From Hymenobacter wooponensis (GTDB taxonomy: Bacteria > Bacteroidota > Bacteroidia > Cytophagales > Hymenobacteraceae): a stretch of DNA of 64,000 nt. A program made the position numbers and the translations under genes. The first letter of the stretch is position 1; each line of letters begins with the position of its first letter. Below the pieces are notes generated by a model. That model worked only from the letters and a program-made list of their open reading frames with translations, was not told the DNA's origin and made no database searches. Positions 1 to 9,328 of the stretch are shown one piece after another. The stretch spans positions 186,001 through 250,000 of the forward strand of contig NZ_SRKZ01000002.1 in assembly GCF_004745865.1 (NCBI RefSeq), written 5' to 3'.

Positions 1-1364
1 TGGCATGGGAGATGAATTTCCCTTTTGATCGGCATTGGGTGTGGCTACTGGGGTTTTACTTCAGCAGCGCGCTGTTCAACCTCGTGCTGTTCACCTTCCT
101 GCGCGACCGAATTCATATTTGGTACGTGGCCTACGTGCTGTGCGTATCCGTCTTTCTGATGATGGAAGATGGCCTAGACGCTATGCTGCTGCCCACAGGC
201 ATATATCGCCTGATCTGGACGGTAGGGCAGTTTAATTTTACGGTGCTAGCCGCCGCCGCAGGCATTCATATCATGCTGCTTTTTCTCAGGCTGCGTACAA
301 GCTGGCCCAGGCTGCACCAAGCAGGGCACTGGCTCGCGGGCTTGGCTATGGGGTTTGTGGTGGCCTACGCAATGCTGTTCCCGTGGGCCGTGCGCAATAG
401 CCTGCCGTTTTTGCAGGTACTAAACACTACCCGAGAACTGGTGCTGCTCTCACTTTTTCTGTACAGCTGGATAGCCCTGCTGCTTGTGGTCAGAACAAAG
501 AACCGCCGCCGACTGGCGGCATATTACGCGTTAACTTACCTGTTCTTCTTTACCGGTTTCGCGATATTCTGGAGCAATCATGTAGGCCTGAGCAGCTTCA
601 ACCCCATTTACCCGAACCCGCTGGCCTGGGGCCTGTTTTTTGAGCTGCTGGTATTGAGTGCGTTGCTCACGGGCCGGTTCCGCCATACCCTGCGCCAGAA
701 TGCCCGCTTGCGGGAGCGGCAGCTCCGCCAGCGTAATGCGCTGGGGGCACGCCTGATTGAGGCTCAGGAAGAGGAGCGCACCCAACTGGCGCGGGAGCTG
801 CATGATGCCCTAGGCCCCAATCTGGCAGCGCTGAATCTGGCCTGGCAAAGCCCGGCTATTCAGAAAGTGCTGGATAGCTCGTCGGAAGCGGCGGCGGCCG
901 GTAAACAAACGCAGCTGCTACTTCGCCACCTCCGCGACCAGGTGCGCACCTATAGCCACGCTCTACTGCCTGCTGAGCCCGGCCAGGAAAGCCTAACGGA
1001 GTCAATAGCGGCGCTGGTTGAACTGCTTAACCTCTACGGTAACCCGCAGGTGCGCGTGCATTACGACGATGGCTTGGAACAGCTGCCACCAGTGGTGCAG
1101 CAAGCTGCTTACCGTATTGCGGCGGAGCTGCTAAACAATGCCGTGCGCCACGCCCGCGCTACCGAAGTAACAGTACGCCTGCAGCGCCACCCTACTGCGC
1201 TGGAAATAATAGTAGAAGACAACGGCCGGGGATTTGCGGCTCACACGCCGGGCTCGGGTATTGGTCTGCGCGGCGTGCAAGCCCGCACCGAATACTTACA
1301 CGGCAACATGGTTATTGATAGCTCAGAGCACGGTAGCCGCATTACGGTAGCACTGCCCTGTTAG
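1..1364 (+). CDS. 7TM sensor histidine kinase, 5' end outside window
   Basis: Membrane sensor kinase of the 7TMR-DISM plus HisKA_3 type. The reading frame is already open at base 1, so the first ATG in view (base 12) need not be the true start; an extracellular DISMED2-like sensor domain probably lies upstream. Counting from that Met, residues 10-225 form about seven hydrophobic helices, followed by a basic coiled-coil linker and the phosphoacceptor block RELHDALG with His264. The HATPase domain follows, with LLNNAVRHA (N box), EDNGRGF and GSGIGLRG (G boxes) near the C-terminus. It should phosphorylate a NarL/LuxR-type regulator, but none is in the window beside it. It converges on the MFS gene with 19 bases between the stops. 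The signal sensed cannot be told. Confidence 0.85.
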   Translation, partial: AWEMNFPFDRHWVWLLGFYFSSALFNLVLFTFLRDRIHIWYVAYVLCVSVFLMMEDGLDAMLLPTGIYRLIWTVGQFNFTVLAAAAGIHIMLLFLRLRTSWPRLHQAGHWLAGLAMGFVVAYAMLFPWAVRNSLPFLQVLNTTRELVLLSLFLYSWIALLLVVRTKNRRRLAAYYALTYLFFFTGFAIFWSNHVGLSSFNPIYPNPLAWGLFFELLVLSALLTGRFRHTLRQNARLRERQLRQRNALGARLIEAQEEERTQLARELHDALGPNLAALNLAWQSPAIQKVLDSSSEAAAAGKQTQLLLRHLRDQVRTYSHALLPAEPGQESLTESIAALVELLNLYGNPQVRVHYDDGLEQLPPVVQQAAYRIAAELLNNAVRHARATEVTVRLQRHPTALEIIVEDNGRGFAAHTPGSGIGLRGVQARTEYLHGNMVIDSSEHGSRITVALPC

Positions 1365-1383
1365 AACCTACCGTGAGTGTAAC

Positions 1384-2673
1384 CTACTTTAGTGGGGCCA
1401 CTGGCTGCACGCGTGCTTCCCTGCTCCGGCTCAGCTGCCAGCACAGGCCTAGCACCACCAAGCTGCACCCTAGGCCCAACGCAGGAGCAGCCACCACGTT
1501 TAGCGCCCAGCCGGTAATATAGGAGCCGCATACCCCACTCAAATTTACCAAGGCCATGTAGGTAGTGAACTGGGAGCCTTCTATCTGGGGGCGGCACAGG
1601 GTCATTAACAGTGGCAGCGCCGCCACGCTCAGGCTAGGGTCGGCGAGGTTCCAGACCAACAGGCCTAGCGTGGCTACTGCCTCATGCTGCCACCAAATGT
1701 GCAGGCTGCAGAATAGCAGCAAAAAGCAGCCCAGCGCTCCGAGTACCCACCGCTGAAGCCGAGCCGGCCCAATGCGGTCGGCCACTATCCCGCCCACCCC
1801 AATTACCCCTAGTGCAGTAATGCTTCCCCAGCTGCCTTGCAGCAACGAGAGCTTACTGTCTGACCAATGCAGCTCTCGAATGAGATGAAACGAGTACGCC
1901 CACCCGAACACACTAAAGCACATATAGGCCAACGCAATACCACCAAACAGCCAGAGTGAGCGAGGCTCAATCATGGCCCGAAACAGCTCTTGGAACAACC
2001 ACTTTACTGGTGGGTTATCGGCGTTTTGGGCCAGGGCAATACGGCGCTGGCTTCGGCTAGGCAGAAGTTGATCGGTTGCGTCGAGACGGATGAAGAATGT
2101 AAGGACTGTAAAAGCTAGCAAGGCGGCCGACTGCGCTAAAGCAGCCCAGAAGAAGCCGTACTGGTGTAACACCCACGAGAGGCCAGCTGCCCCAACCGAT
2201 ATACCCAGTAGAAAGCCACCCCGCATGCACGCATTCACGCGCCCCCGCTCTGCTTCGGGCACCACCGAAATGGCAATGGCATCCACGCTGGCATCTTGAA
2301 TGGAGGCGAAGATGCTGTGCACTACAAAGTCAGTAGTAAGCAGAGAGAGCTGCGCCACCGGCTGCCGTACGAGCAGCAGCAGCAAGGAAGCGGCTACTGC
2401 TACCAACTGCGTGAGTACCACCCACTGCTTGCGATGACCAATAACGGAGTACTGGTATTTGTCAATCAATGGTCCCCACACGAACTGAATGGTCCAGGGC
2501 AGGCCTATTAACGCCGTAAACGTTGCTACTTGTTGTACTGGTAAGTGCTGGGCATTGAGGTAGTTTACCATGGCCGTTAGGCCAAATCCGGCTGGAATGC
2601 CCTGCATGCCATACAGGTAGAAGAACGTACCGTAGCGCAAGGGCGCGCTTTCCCGCAATACCAGATTTCTCAC
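1384..2673 (-). CDS. MFS transporter, AmpG/PAT-like
   Basis: 429-residue integral membrane carrier with about twelve hydrophobic helices and a hydrophilic central loop (near residues 200-215), the layout of the Major Facilitator Superfamily. The N-terminal GMQGIPAGF and the block QDASVDAIAISVVPEAERG resemble the AmpG/PAT branch, whose bacterial members import anhydromuropeptides from the periplasm. That fits AnmK and two L,D-transpeptidase-like genes elsewhere in the window, but substrate assignment is inference. It lies 59 bases downstream of the FUSC gene on the same strand and may be cotranscribed with it. The family call is firm; the AmpG sub-family is moderate. Confidence 0.75.
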   Translation of the reverse strand: MRNLVLRESAPLRYGTFFYLYGMQGIPAGFGLTAMVNYLNAQHLPVQQVATFTALIGLPWTIQFVWGPLIDKYQYSVIGHRKQWVVLTQLVAVAASLLLLLVRQPVAQLSLLTTDFVVHSIFASIQDASVDAIAISVVPEAERGRVNACMRGGFLLGISVGAAGLSWVLHQYGFFWAALAQSAALLAFTVLTFFIRLDATDQLLPSRSQRRIALAQNADNPPVKWLFQELFRAMIEPRSLWLFGGIALAYMCFSVFGWAYSFHLIRELHWSDSKLSLLQGSWGSITALGVIGVGGIVADRIGPARLQRWVLGALGCFLLLFCSLHIWWQHEAVATLGLLVWNLADPSLSVAALPLLMTLCRPQIEGSQFTTYMALVNLSGVCGSYITGWALNVVAAPALGLGCSLVVLGLCWQLSRSREARVQPVAPLK

Positions 2674-2732
2674 GTGCTATAGGCTAGTTGAGCAGCCTAA
2701 TATAGCGCCAAGGTTGCCACTCCGCTTTCTAC

Positions 2733-4877
2733 CTAGCTTGCGGTTTCGCTGCTAAGGGTTTCCTCTGTCACCTTGCGAATATCCGTGCTAACCTTCTGAA
2801 TGAAATCAAGTTGCTCTACTAACTGCGGATCAACGGCTGTTTCGGTTGGTAGGCCAGTACCGTCAGGTGGGGTGGGTAGCTCGGGCTCTTGTGGATTAAG
2901 TGCGCGCAGGCTGCGGTAAAGCGACTGCTGCGCTTGCCGAACGGGCTTGAGCAGGCTTGGGACTTGCGGCGGGCGGCGGCTACCCGTGAGCATGGCTGAG
3001 GTGATGGAGGCCACGTTGGAGGAAAGAATGTGGTTGAGCACCACAAACTCGTGCACTTCGTTGGGGCGGTGCTGCTTACCACGCGGTTCCGACATCATGC
3101 GCTGGAATGCCGCCGCCAGATTAGCGGAGCTTACATACACTTCCTTACGGGCCAGCTTGTAGTCTACCACGGCTACGGGCAGTCCGTTTAGCGTTTCGGA
3201 GAGGGTTTGGAGGTAGCGCAGATTGGCCTGCAACACCTGCTTCATATAGTCTTGGAGCTGGTCTGACTCCCAACGCGGAAACAGCAGATAGGCCGCCCCA
3301 AAGGCCAGCAAACAGCCCGTGACGGTATCAATCACGCGCTCTTCTACCACTTGTAGGTAGTGAAGCCCTAAGAAGCTGAACAGGATGAGCACGAAGGGCG
3401 TCATGAAAGTTACGGCCACAATGTAGTTGCTGCGCGTGAAGCTGAACGACACGAGCATAAACAGGCCTAGCAGTACTACCAGAGCTACTTTATCCTGCAC
3501 CACCCATAGTACCACGCCCCCTACTACGCCGCCCACCAGCGTGCCCAACACGCGCTGCACATTGCGCTGCTTGGTGAGGCTGAAGGCCGGCTTAAGCATG
3601 TAGGTAATGGTCATCAAAATCCAGTAACTGTGGTGGCCGGGCAGTACCACCTTGGCAACCAAAAAGCCTATGAGGCAAGCCAGCGTCATGCGTACGGCGT
3701 GCCGGAATATGCCGGAGTTAAGCGTTAGATGGTCGCGGAGTTGCTCTAGGCCAAAGCTCTGGTGGCCTACAAACCGGCCAAATTCCAGGTCGCTGCTCGA
3801 GCGGGTGGGGGCGCTGGTATCGAAGTACGCCTGAATATCCTGGAGGCGCTGGTTGAGGTTGCGCAGGTTTACCAGAATCTTCTTCAGCACCAAGGTATGC
3901 CCAGGGCGGGCGGGGTCTTCCAGAGCATCAATGCGGGCCTTGAGCTGCTCTAGGCCACTGGTAAGGTTCACGCGCGACCGGAAGCCGTGGTTGGCCTGGA
4001 TGGCAAACCCTATGTTTTCCAGCTCCGCTGCCATCAGCTCGGCCATATCCGCTACGGCGTCTAGCACCCCAGAAGAACCAAACTGGGTTCGGATGGCGGC
4101 GTAGTCGTAGTACGTCACGGTGATGTGCTCGTAGAGGTCAATTACGTCCACGAAGGTGAGCACCAGCCGCCGGCCATTACCCGTCGACTCCTTAATCATC
4201 TGGCGAGTTTTGAACAGCAGTTCCCGCACGGCGTCCTGCTTTTCATTCACCGTCACTTGCTGGGCCATTAGGCGGCGGTAGTCTTCCTCCAGGCTAGTGC
4301 CCGTCCGGTAGAACTCCGCCTTCAGGCGGAGGAAGTCAGCAATAGACCGAATACACTCCCCCAATGCCTGCTGGGCCGGCCGGTAGGGTCGGATCTGGTA
4401 CGTAAGCAGGCTGATGGTCATGTACCAGATGCCACCGGCCGTAACCAGACCGGCATACTGGAGCAGCTGCAGAAATGAGAGGTGCCGGTCCATCATCAGA
4501 ATGAGCAGCAGCAGGCCCGCCGTGCCCACGGAGGCGGCCCGGTTGCCATACACCAGAAACAGCGTAAACACGAAGCTGAGTACCACCACCTCCAGGCCTA
4601 GCAACCACAGGTAAGGCTGCACCACTCCCGTGAGCAAGGCCACTAGCGGCAACAGTGCCACGCCGGCTAGCATACCGTTGCGCTTGTGCACTACCGGGCC
4701 CGGCGAGTCAATAATGCTAATACAAAGTGCCCCCAGCGATACTGTAAGGCCCCTGTCGAGGTGGCCTAGCATGCCCAAAGCTACTCCCGGAATCAGGATG
4801 GAAAGCGTGGTCCGCAGGCCATCAGAGAAGTCTTGGCTGGAAAAGAAGTACTGAAAATTTCGGGTATGATCGTTCAT
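2733..4877 (-). CDS. FUSC family (YccS/YhfK-like) inner-membrane protein
   Basis: 714-residue protein with the two-half architecture of the FUSC/YccS family: a hydrophobic bundle at about residues 25-165, a long soluble, partly coiled-coil stretch to about 390, a second bundle at about 395-545 (containing SYWILMTITYMLKPAF and the conserved QRVLGTLVGG) and a hydrophilic C-terminal domain. Homologues are related to fusaric-acid-resistance and aromatic-acid efflux proteins; the physiological substrate is usually unknown. The length is normal for the family. It is the first gene of a possible two-gene unit with the MFS carrier and is insulated upstream by the terminator at 4966-5002. Confidence 0.85.
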   Translation of the reverse strand: MNDHTRNFQYFFSSQDFSDGLRTTLSILIPGVALGMLGHLDRGLTVSLGALCISIIDSPGPVVHKRNGMLAGVALLPLVALLTGVVQPYLWLLGLEVVVLSFVFTLFLVYGNRAASVGTAGLLLLILMMDRHLSFLQLLQYAGLVTAGGIWYMTISLLTYQIRPYRPAQQALGECIRSIADFLRLKAEFYRTGTSLEEDYRRLMAQQVTVNEKQDAVRELLFKTRQMIKESTGNGRRLVLTFVDVIDLYEHITVTYYDYAAIRTQFGSSGVLDAVADMAELMAAELENIGFAIQANHGFRSRVNLTSGLEQLKARIDALEDPARPGHTLVLKKILVNLRNLNQRLQDIQAYFDTSAPTRSSSDLEFGRFVGHQSFGLEQLRDHLTLNSGIFRHAVRMTLACLIGFLVAKVVLPGHHSYWILMTITYMLKPAFSLTKQRNVQRVLGTLVGGVVGGVVLWVVQDKVALVVLLGLFMLVSFSFTRSNYIVAVTFMTPFVLILFSFLGLHYLQVVEERVIDTVTGCLLAFGAAYLLFPRWESDQLQDYMKQVLQANLRYLQTLSETLNGLPVAVVDYKLARKEVYVSSANLAAAFQRMMSEPRGKQHRPNEVHEFVVLNHILSSNVASITSAMLTGSRRPPQVPSLLKPVRQAQQSLYRSLRALNPQEPELPTPPDGTGLPTETAVDPQLVEQLDFIQKVSTDIRKVTEETLSSETAS

Positions 4878-4965
4878 TGCAGCAGGCTGCGAGTGCGGGT
4901 ACGTGTCGGCTATACGGTAGGACGCAGTCTACGGACGGGCTCCGACGCCCCGGCCAAACTACCAG

Positions 4966-5002
4966 AAAAAAGCCGAGCCTACGTAGCGCAGACTCGGCTT
5001 TT
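4966..5002 (-). terminator. Intrinsic terminator after the cyanophycinase locus
   Basis: Perfect 10-bp arms AAAAGCCGAG (4968-4977) and CTCGGCTTTT (4993-5002) flank a 15-base loop. Read leftward, the right part of the stem is followed by a T run (A run at 4966-4971). It lies 28 bases past the cyanophycinase stop and before FUSC, so it should end the leftward transcript. Confidence 0.8.
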
Positions 5003-5030
5003 GTGAGACAGTTCCTGACTAGCCCAGGGC

Positions 5031-5921
5031 TCACACGTGCATTTGCTCCATAATGGGCAAGGTATACCGCTGGCCTTTCGCCAGCATATGCACGCGCAGG
5101 TCGCGGATGGTAAATGGGTTGCCGGGGGCCACTTCATGAATGTCAGTGGAGCATTGATTGCCATCTACCACCACCACAATACCGTCGCCAATTACTTCCA
5201 GCTCATATCCTTTCGTGATAACCACGCCGGTGTTTTCCTCTAGGCCTAGGCCTATGCAGGCCGGATTGGTAGCAATGATCTGGGCCATGCGCACAATACG
5301 GCCTCGGGCTACAAAGTGCGTATCAATGGCCACATCGTGCAGGAACTCTAGGCCAGTGGTAATGTGAATTTAATCCTTGAGCATGCCGGCATCATTGCGG
5401 CCCTGGTAAATCATGGGCGTGCTCATGGCCGTGGCGCCGGCACTGGTGCCCGCCACCACAAACCGGTCATTGGTGTACCGCTCCTTAATGATGCGCTGCA
5501 GTAGCGTACCTCCCAGCAGCGCCGTGAGGCGCAGCTGGTCGCCGCCCGTGAACATTATGCCGCTAGCTTGTTGCAGCTGTTTCAGCAGGCTTTCATCGTT
5601 GGCCTGCTCTCGGCTTTGCACGTTCAGCACTTCCACCTGAGCCGCTCCTAGCTTCCTAAAGATTTCCACGTACTCCTCCCCCGCTTCTTCGGCCTCTTCG
5701 GCTGCCGTAGGAATCACCACAATGGGGCCTTTCCCCTGCAGCTCATCCACTACGCGCTGCAAAATCAGTTCCGGAGCTTGGTCGGGGTTGTTGCCCGTTT
5801 CAGCTTGGGTAAGCTGTTCTTTGCGCTCGTGGCCACCAATTGGAATTAGGATACCCTGCGGGTTAGGGCAGTGCACCTGAGCGCGGGAGCGAGAGGCAGT
5901 TTTTTTGGAGGATGCAGGCAT
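5031..5921 (-). pseudogene. cphB: Cyanophycinase (peptidase S51) interrupted by an in-frame TAA
   Basis: Cyanophycinases are serine exopeptidases that release beta-Asp-Arg dipeptides from cyanophycin. The first part (from ATG at 5921, MPASSKK) has GILIPIGGHE and the nucleophile motif VVAGTSAGATAM, then RNDAGMLKD followed by TAA at 5370-5372. The same frame continues after the stop as IHITTGLEFLHDVAIDTHF and runs 100+ residues to 5031, including GRIVRMAQ and a normal C-terminus. The two halves are one gene of about 295 codons, usual for the family, broken by a single nonsense codon; family members have an acidic residue near here, so GAA to TAA is a likely change (inference). The product would lose the last third. 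It could instead be a sequencing error. It follows the Rieske oxidoreductase in the same orientation. Confidence 0.85.
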
Positions 5922-5980
5922 ATACGAATGATGAACAGGATTTGAGGAGGCAAGAGACAACCCGGCAACAACCTAGGCCT

Positions 5981-7540
5981 CTACTCTTTTACGGGCGCCA
6001 AGTTGGAGTTGGCAGGACCGTTTAGCAGTTCCCCAAACGGCGTGAAGCGCGAGCCATGGCAAGGGCAGTCCCAGCTCTTCTCCAGGCCGTTCCAGTGCAC
6101 CACGCACCCAAGGTGAGGGCAAATGGCTGAGCACTCATGGGTTTGTCCGGCATCATCGCGGTACACGGCCACCTTAGAAATACCCCGCCGCAGCACGGCA
6201 CCCGTGCCCGGTTCAATTTCTGATTCTTTGCTTACGTCACCGCCCGTGAGCAGCTCGGTGTACTCGGCGGCTACGTTGAGGTTTTCGCGCACAAACTCTT
6301 TCACCGACTCTGGGCGCACCGTTACCCGGCCGGGGTCGTAGAGGCTCGCCCAAGGGTTCGGGCGGTTCTGGATCAGGTCGGTCACAATTTGCGCACCCAG
6401 TGTGCTATGCGTCATTCCGTGGCCTGAGTCGCCGGTGATGATGTATATGTTGTCAGAATCGAGGGGGTTACGGCCCGCGTAGCCCAGGCTATCCGACGGC
6501 TCCATCACCTGCCCCGACCAGCGGTACTCAATGCTTTCAACCGACGGGAAGTGCTCACGCGTCCATTCCTCCAGGCAGCGCAGCCGTTCCTCGGGGTTTT
6601 CCTCCTGTCCGGTTTTGTGGTCTTCGCCCCCCACCACTAACAGATCGTGCTGGGCATTTTTCTCGGTGAGCTCCTGCAGCCGAATGTAGTGGTATGGGTC
6701 GGCGGTATCCCAGTAGAGAGCCAAGGTTACGGAGCCTTTCGGTACGCGAGCGGCCAGCGCATACGTGCGGTAAGGGTGCTGCTTGGTGTGCATCACTACC
6801 CGGTCGTTGAAGGGCGTGTTAGTGGCTACTACTACTGCCCGGGCCTGCACATCCACCTCGTCGTTGATAATGGCGCGGGCCTTGCTGCCCCCCTGCACTT
6901 CTGCTACGTGGGTGTGGGTGTAAATTTTGCCGCCTTGCTTCACAATAGCCTGCGCCAGCCCTTGTAGGTATTTCAGGATATGGAACTGGCCCTGGTTCGG
7001 AAACTTAAGGCACTCGCCGGTATGAAAGCCCTTGGTGTTGGCGTTCTTGAGCCGTTTTACACCTGCCAGGCCAGCCCGGTGGGCCGCCTCCAGTTCCTCA
7101 TCCAGTTCCTTTGGGTCGCCATCTTTGGGCAGAAACAGGTACCCATCGAGACGAGTAAAGTCGCAGTCGATGTTTTCGCGGTGCACTATCTCCTCAATGC
7201 GGGTAATAGCCATACCGTGGCTTTCCGCTGCCAGCCGGGCCCCCGATTCTCCAAAAAGCTGCTCCAGCGTGCTGTACCGGTCGTCGAGAGCATTGGAAAG
7301 GTGGGCGGTGGTCCGGCCACTCTCGCCGCTGGCCAAGTCGCCGTCTTCCAGCACTACTACTTTCATTCCCTCTCTACCCAGCAGGTAAGCCGTGGTGAGG
7401 CCCGCAATGCCCCCTCCTACCACTACTACATCGGTAGTAATAGATTTTTTTAGGGGCGTGAAGGCAGGAAGCGGACCATTGGTGCCAAACCAGGAGGAAG
7501 TAGTAACGCCGGAAGTACGGGTAGGATTAGGAGTAGCCAT
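5981..7540 (-). CDS. FAD-dependent oxidoreductase with C-terminal Rieske domain
   Basis: 519-residue fusion. The N-terminal part is a D-amino-acid-oxidase-type (DAO) flavoprotein with the dinucleotide motif VVVVGGGIAGLTTAYLLG near residue 38 and a flavin-end motif IITGDSGHGMTHSTLGA. The last ~90 residues are a Rieske [2Fe-2S] domain: C474-P-H476 and C492-P-C494-H495 supply the ligands, with flanking HLGC and CHGSRF. This architecture is widespread in Bacteroidota and Actinobacteria; the substrate is not known. No signal peptide is seen, so it is probably cytoplasmic. The gene sits just upstream of the broken cyanophycinase, 59 bases apart from its preferred start, suggesting a shared transcript. 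Confidence 0.88.
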   Translation of the reverse strand: MATPNPTRTSGVTTSSWFGTNGPLPAFTPLKKSITTDVVVVGGGIAGLTTAYLLGREGMKVVVLEDGDLASGESGRTTAHLSNALDDRYSTLEQLFGESGARLAAESHGMAITRIEEIVHRENIDCDFTRLDGYLFLPKDGDPKELDEELEAAHRAGLAGVKRLKNANTKGFHTGECLKFPNQGQFHILKYLQGLAQAIVKQGGKIYTHTHVAEVQGGSKARAIINDEVDVQARAVVVATNTPFNDRVVMHTKQHPYRTYALAARVPKGSVTLALYWDTADPYHYIRLQELTEKNAQHDLLVVGGEDHKTGQEENPEERLRCLEEWTREHFPSVESIEYRWSGQVMEPSDSLGYAGRNPLDSDNIYIITGDSGHGMTHSTLGAQIVTDLIQNRPNPWASLYDPGRVTVRPESVKEFVRENLNVAAEYTELLTGGDVSKESEIEPGTGAVLRRGISKVAVYRDDAGQTHECSAICPHLGCVVHWNGLEKSWDCPCHGSRFTPFGELLNGPANSNLAPVKE

Positions 7541-7621
7541 AGAAGCAAGAGGAAAGGATGAGCTTTACTCTACGCCAGGCTTTTAAGGCGGGTTAAGGCT
7601 GAGCTTGCTCCTGCCGGGGCT

Positions 7622-7978
7622 TTAGGGTTGCTTAAAGCCCATTTGCTTGAGAGCCGCCACATCGGTGGCCTCCACTTTGGCCTCCAACATCCGGCCTGTT
7701 GGGCAGGTGCAGGTCCGGCAAGTGCTCGTCTGGACGGCGGTGTTACTGATTTTGATGCTGTACAGCTTCACCCCTTTCTGCCCCACATACTGCTGCACCA
7801 CCTGCTGAAAACCTTCGTCGGTGTTGGCGCTGGTGGAGGAAACTGCCCACGGATCGGCGCAGACCGTCTGGGCGTAGGTAACGGTTACGGGGTTATTCGG
7901 GCTGGGCTCCGCATCTGACTTCTTACAGGCAGAGATTCCGGCGGCCACTACACATAGCACTGCAATACGATTCCACAT
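7622..7978 (-). CDS. Small lipoprotein, unknown function
   Basis: 118-residue protein from ATG at 7978 (MWNRIAVLCVVAAGISACKK). The N-terminus is a lipoprotein signal with lipobox GISAC, so the mature protein is probably membrane-attached. The remainder is short and polar with four further cysteines, three in the cluster TCRTCTCPTG, and a C-terminal VAALKQMGFKQP. The CRTCTC cluster could bind metal or form disulfides; this is speculation. A longer in-frame reading to 8227 exists, but the lipoprotein signal makes the internal ATG the better start. I do not recognise the family. It lies between the bestrophin and Rieske genes on the same strand. Confidence 0.7.
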   Translation of the reverse strand: MWNRIAVLCVVAAGISACKKSDAEPSPNNPVTVTYAQTVCADPWAVSSTSANTDEGFQQVVQQYVGQKGVKLYSIKISNTAVQTSTCRTCTCPTGRMLEAKVEATDVAALKQMGFKQP

Positions 7979-8096
7979 AGCGTAGATAATAGGTCTGGTA
8001 GGTTTACTTAGAAGAGCCTGCCCCCTAGCGTGAGGTTGCAGATCTCGCCCAAAAACAACCTTCCTACACCCCAGGTGGCCTAGTACTAGTACGGCA

Positions 8097-8144
8097 CGAG
8101 CCGCGAGAATTGGGCAGGATGACCTACCCGTTTCTCGCGGCTCG
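8097..8144. terminator. Hairpin downstream of bestrophin gene
   Basis: Perfect 13-bp inverted repeat: left arm 8097-8109 (CGAGCCGCGAGAA), right arm 8132-8144, loop 22 bases. It begins 30 bases past the bestrophin stop. No T run follows, so it may be a processing or stabilising hairpin as well as a terminator. Confidence 0.55.
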
Positions 8145-8174
8145 CGCCATAGAAACAGCTGTTGGAGAGGCTGT

Positions 8175-9143
8175 CTAGTAGAGGATATCGTCGACGGGCT
8201 CCAGCTTCGGGGGCACTTCTGTTTCACCGAGCATCTGGCGCAAGTCTATTTCGATGGAACGGCAGATGGCCGTCATGGGCACATCGTTCATCTCATTCTC
8301 GAAGGGGTTCTCGCTGGTGTGGCCTACCACTTCAATGGTGTTAAACACCCACGATACCAGTACGGAAAATGGCACCGTTAGCCAGATATGGTCGGGGCCC
8401 ATTTTGGCGAATTCACCGATGAGGCCTAGCGGCAACAGGGCTACAAAAATCCAGATGAAGACGTAGCTGAAGAAGGCGTATTGGCGCGGGAAGGGCGTGT
8501 TTTTAATTCGCTCGCACCCACCCTGCAAATCGTACAGAACCTCTAGGGTACGTATCATTTGCACGTGCTGGAAGTCGTTGAGCAGACCCCGCTCCTCGCG
8601 GAGCATCCGCAAATCGGCGGCCTGCTGACGGATGAGCTGAGCCGGCGGATTCGCCATCTTCCGCAGGCGCTCCGACTCTTGTTCGTCCAGAAACGGCGCT
8701 ACGGCGGCATCCCATTGCTCAGGCTGGCGCCGCAGGTTCAGGCGCACGGCGTTGCACCAGGCAATTTGGCGGTACACCATGCGGCGGTGCCGCACCGAAA
8801 GCTCCTGCGCTGAGGCGGCAGGGGCTTCTACGCCCGGAGCGTCTACCACGGAGGTTACGAACTCCAAGGCTTCCACCGCAAACATGCGGCTGCTGTTCAC
8901 GATGCCGCCCCAGAGTTTACGGCCTTCCCAGAAACGCTCATAGGAGCCGTTGTTTTTGAAGCCAATGTAGAATGCCACGGCCGTACCCAACAGCGAAACC
9001 GGTTGCCACGGAATAGACAAGGAGTGCAGATTCAGCGGGCCGTAGACAAAACAGACTAGGATGGAGTAAAATGTAAAAACCAGCAGGCTTTTCCAGGCAA
9101 ACTTCCAGATGACGCGCCAGCGCAGATTATTACGAACGTACAC
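8175..9143 (-). CDS. Bestrophin family ion channel
   Basis: About 322 residues from GTG at 9143 (reads MYVRNNLRWRVIWKFAWKS). Bestrophin features: basic amphipathic N-terminus, first helix LVFTFYSILVCFVYG, the conserved block LGTAVAFYIGFKNNGSYERF followed by EGRKLWGGIVNSSR, and the later pair of helices FFSYVFIWIFVALLPLGLIG and LTVPFSVLVSWVFNTIEVVG, ending in the acidic ENPFENEMNDVPM block. Bacterial bestrophins are pentameric cation-selective channels. The frame is open upstream to a TTG at 9200, which would add 19 residues; the GTG gives the usual bestrophin start. No functional partner is obvious next to it. Confidence 0.85.
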   Translation of the reverse strand: MYVRNNLRWRVIWKFAWKSLLVFTFYSILVCFVYGPLNLHSLSIPWQPVSLLGTAVAFYIGFKNNGSYERFWEGRKLWGGIVNSSRMFAVEALEFVTSVVDAPGVEAPAASAQELSVRHRRMVYRQIAWCNAVRLNLRRQPEQWDAAVAPFLDEQESERLRKMANPPAQLIRQQAADLRMLREERGLLNDFQHVQMIRTLEVLYDLQGGCERIKNTPFPRQYAFFSYVFIWIFVALLPLGLIGEFAKMGPDHIWLTVPFSVLVSWVFNTIEVVGHTSENPFENEMNDVPMTAICRSIEIDLRQMLGETEVPPKLEPVDDILY

Positions 9144-9328
9144 AACGAGGAAGTTAAAGAGCAGACGAAAGAACACGTCCAGAAACCTGGCGTGTTGCAA
9201 AGTACGAGCGCCACATTAACCTCAGATTAAAGTGGCCTAGGCAGTACCGCGCAACGTGCTCTACGCAGGTTGCTAGCTCCACAGTTATCTAGTTGAAAAC
9301 TTATGAGTTTGGGAGTCTGCCAATTACT

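Noticed and set aside
6647..7453. Plus-strand frames inside the FAD/Rieske gene
   Set aside because: Antisense shadows; composition and motifs support only the minus-strand gene.
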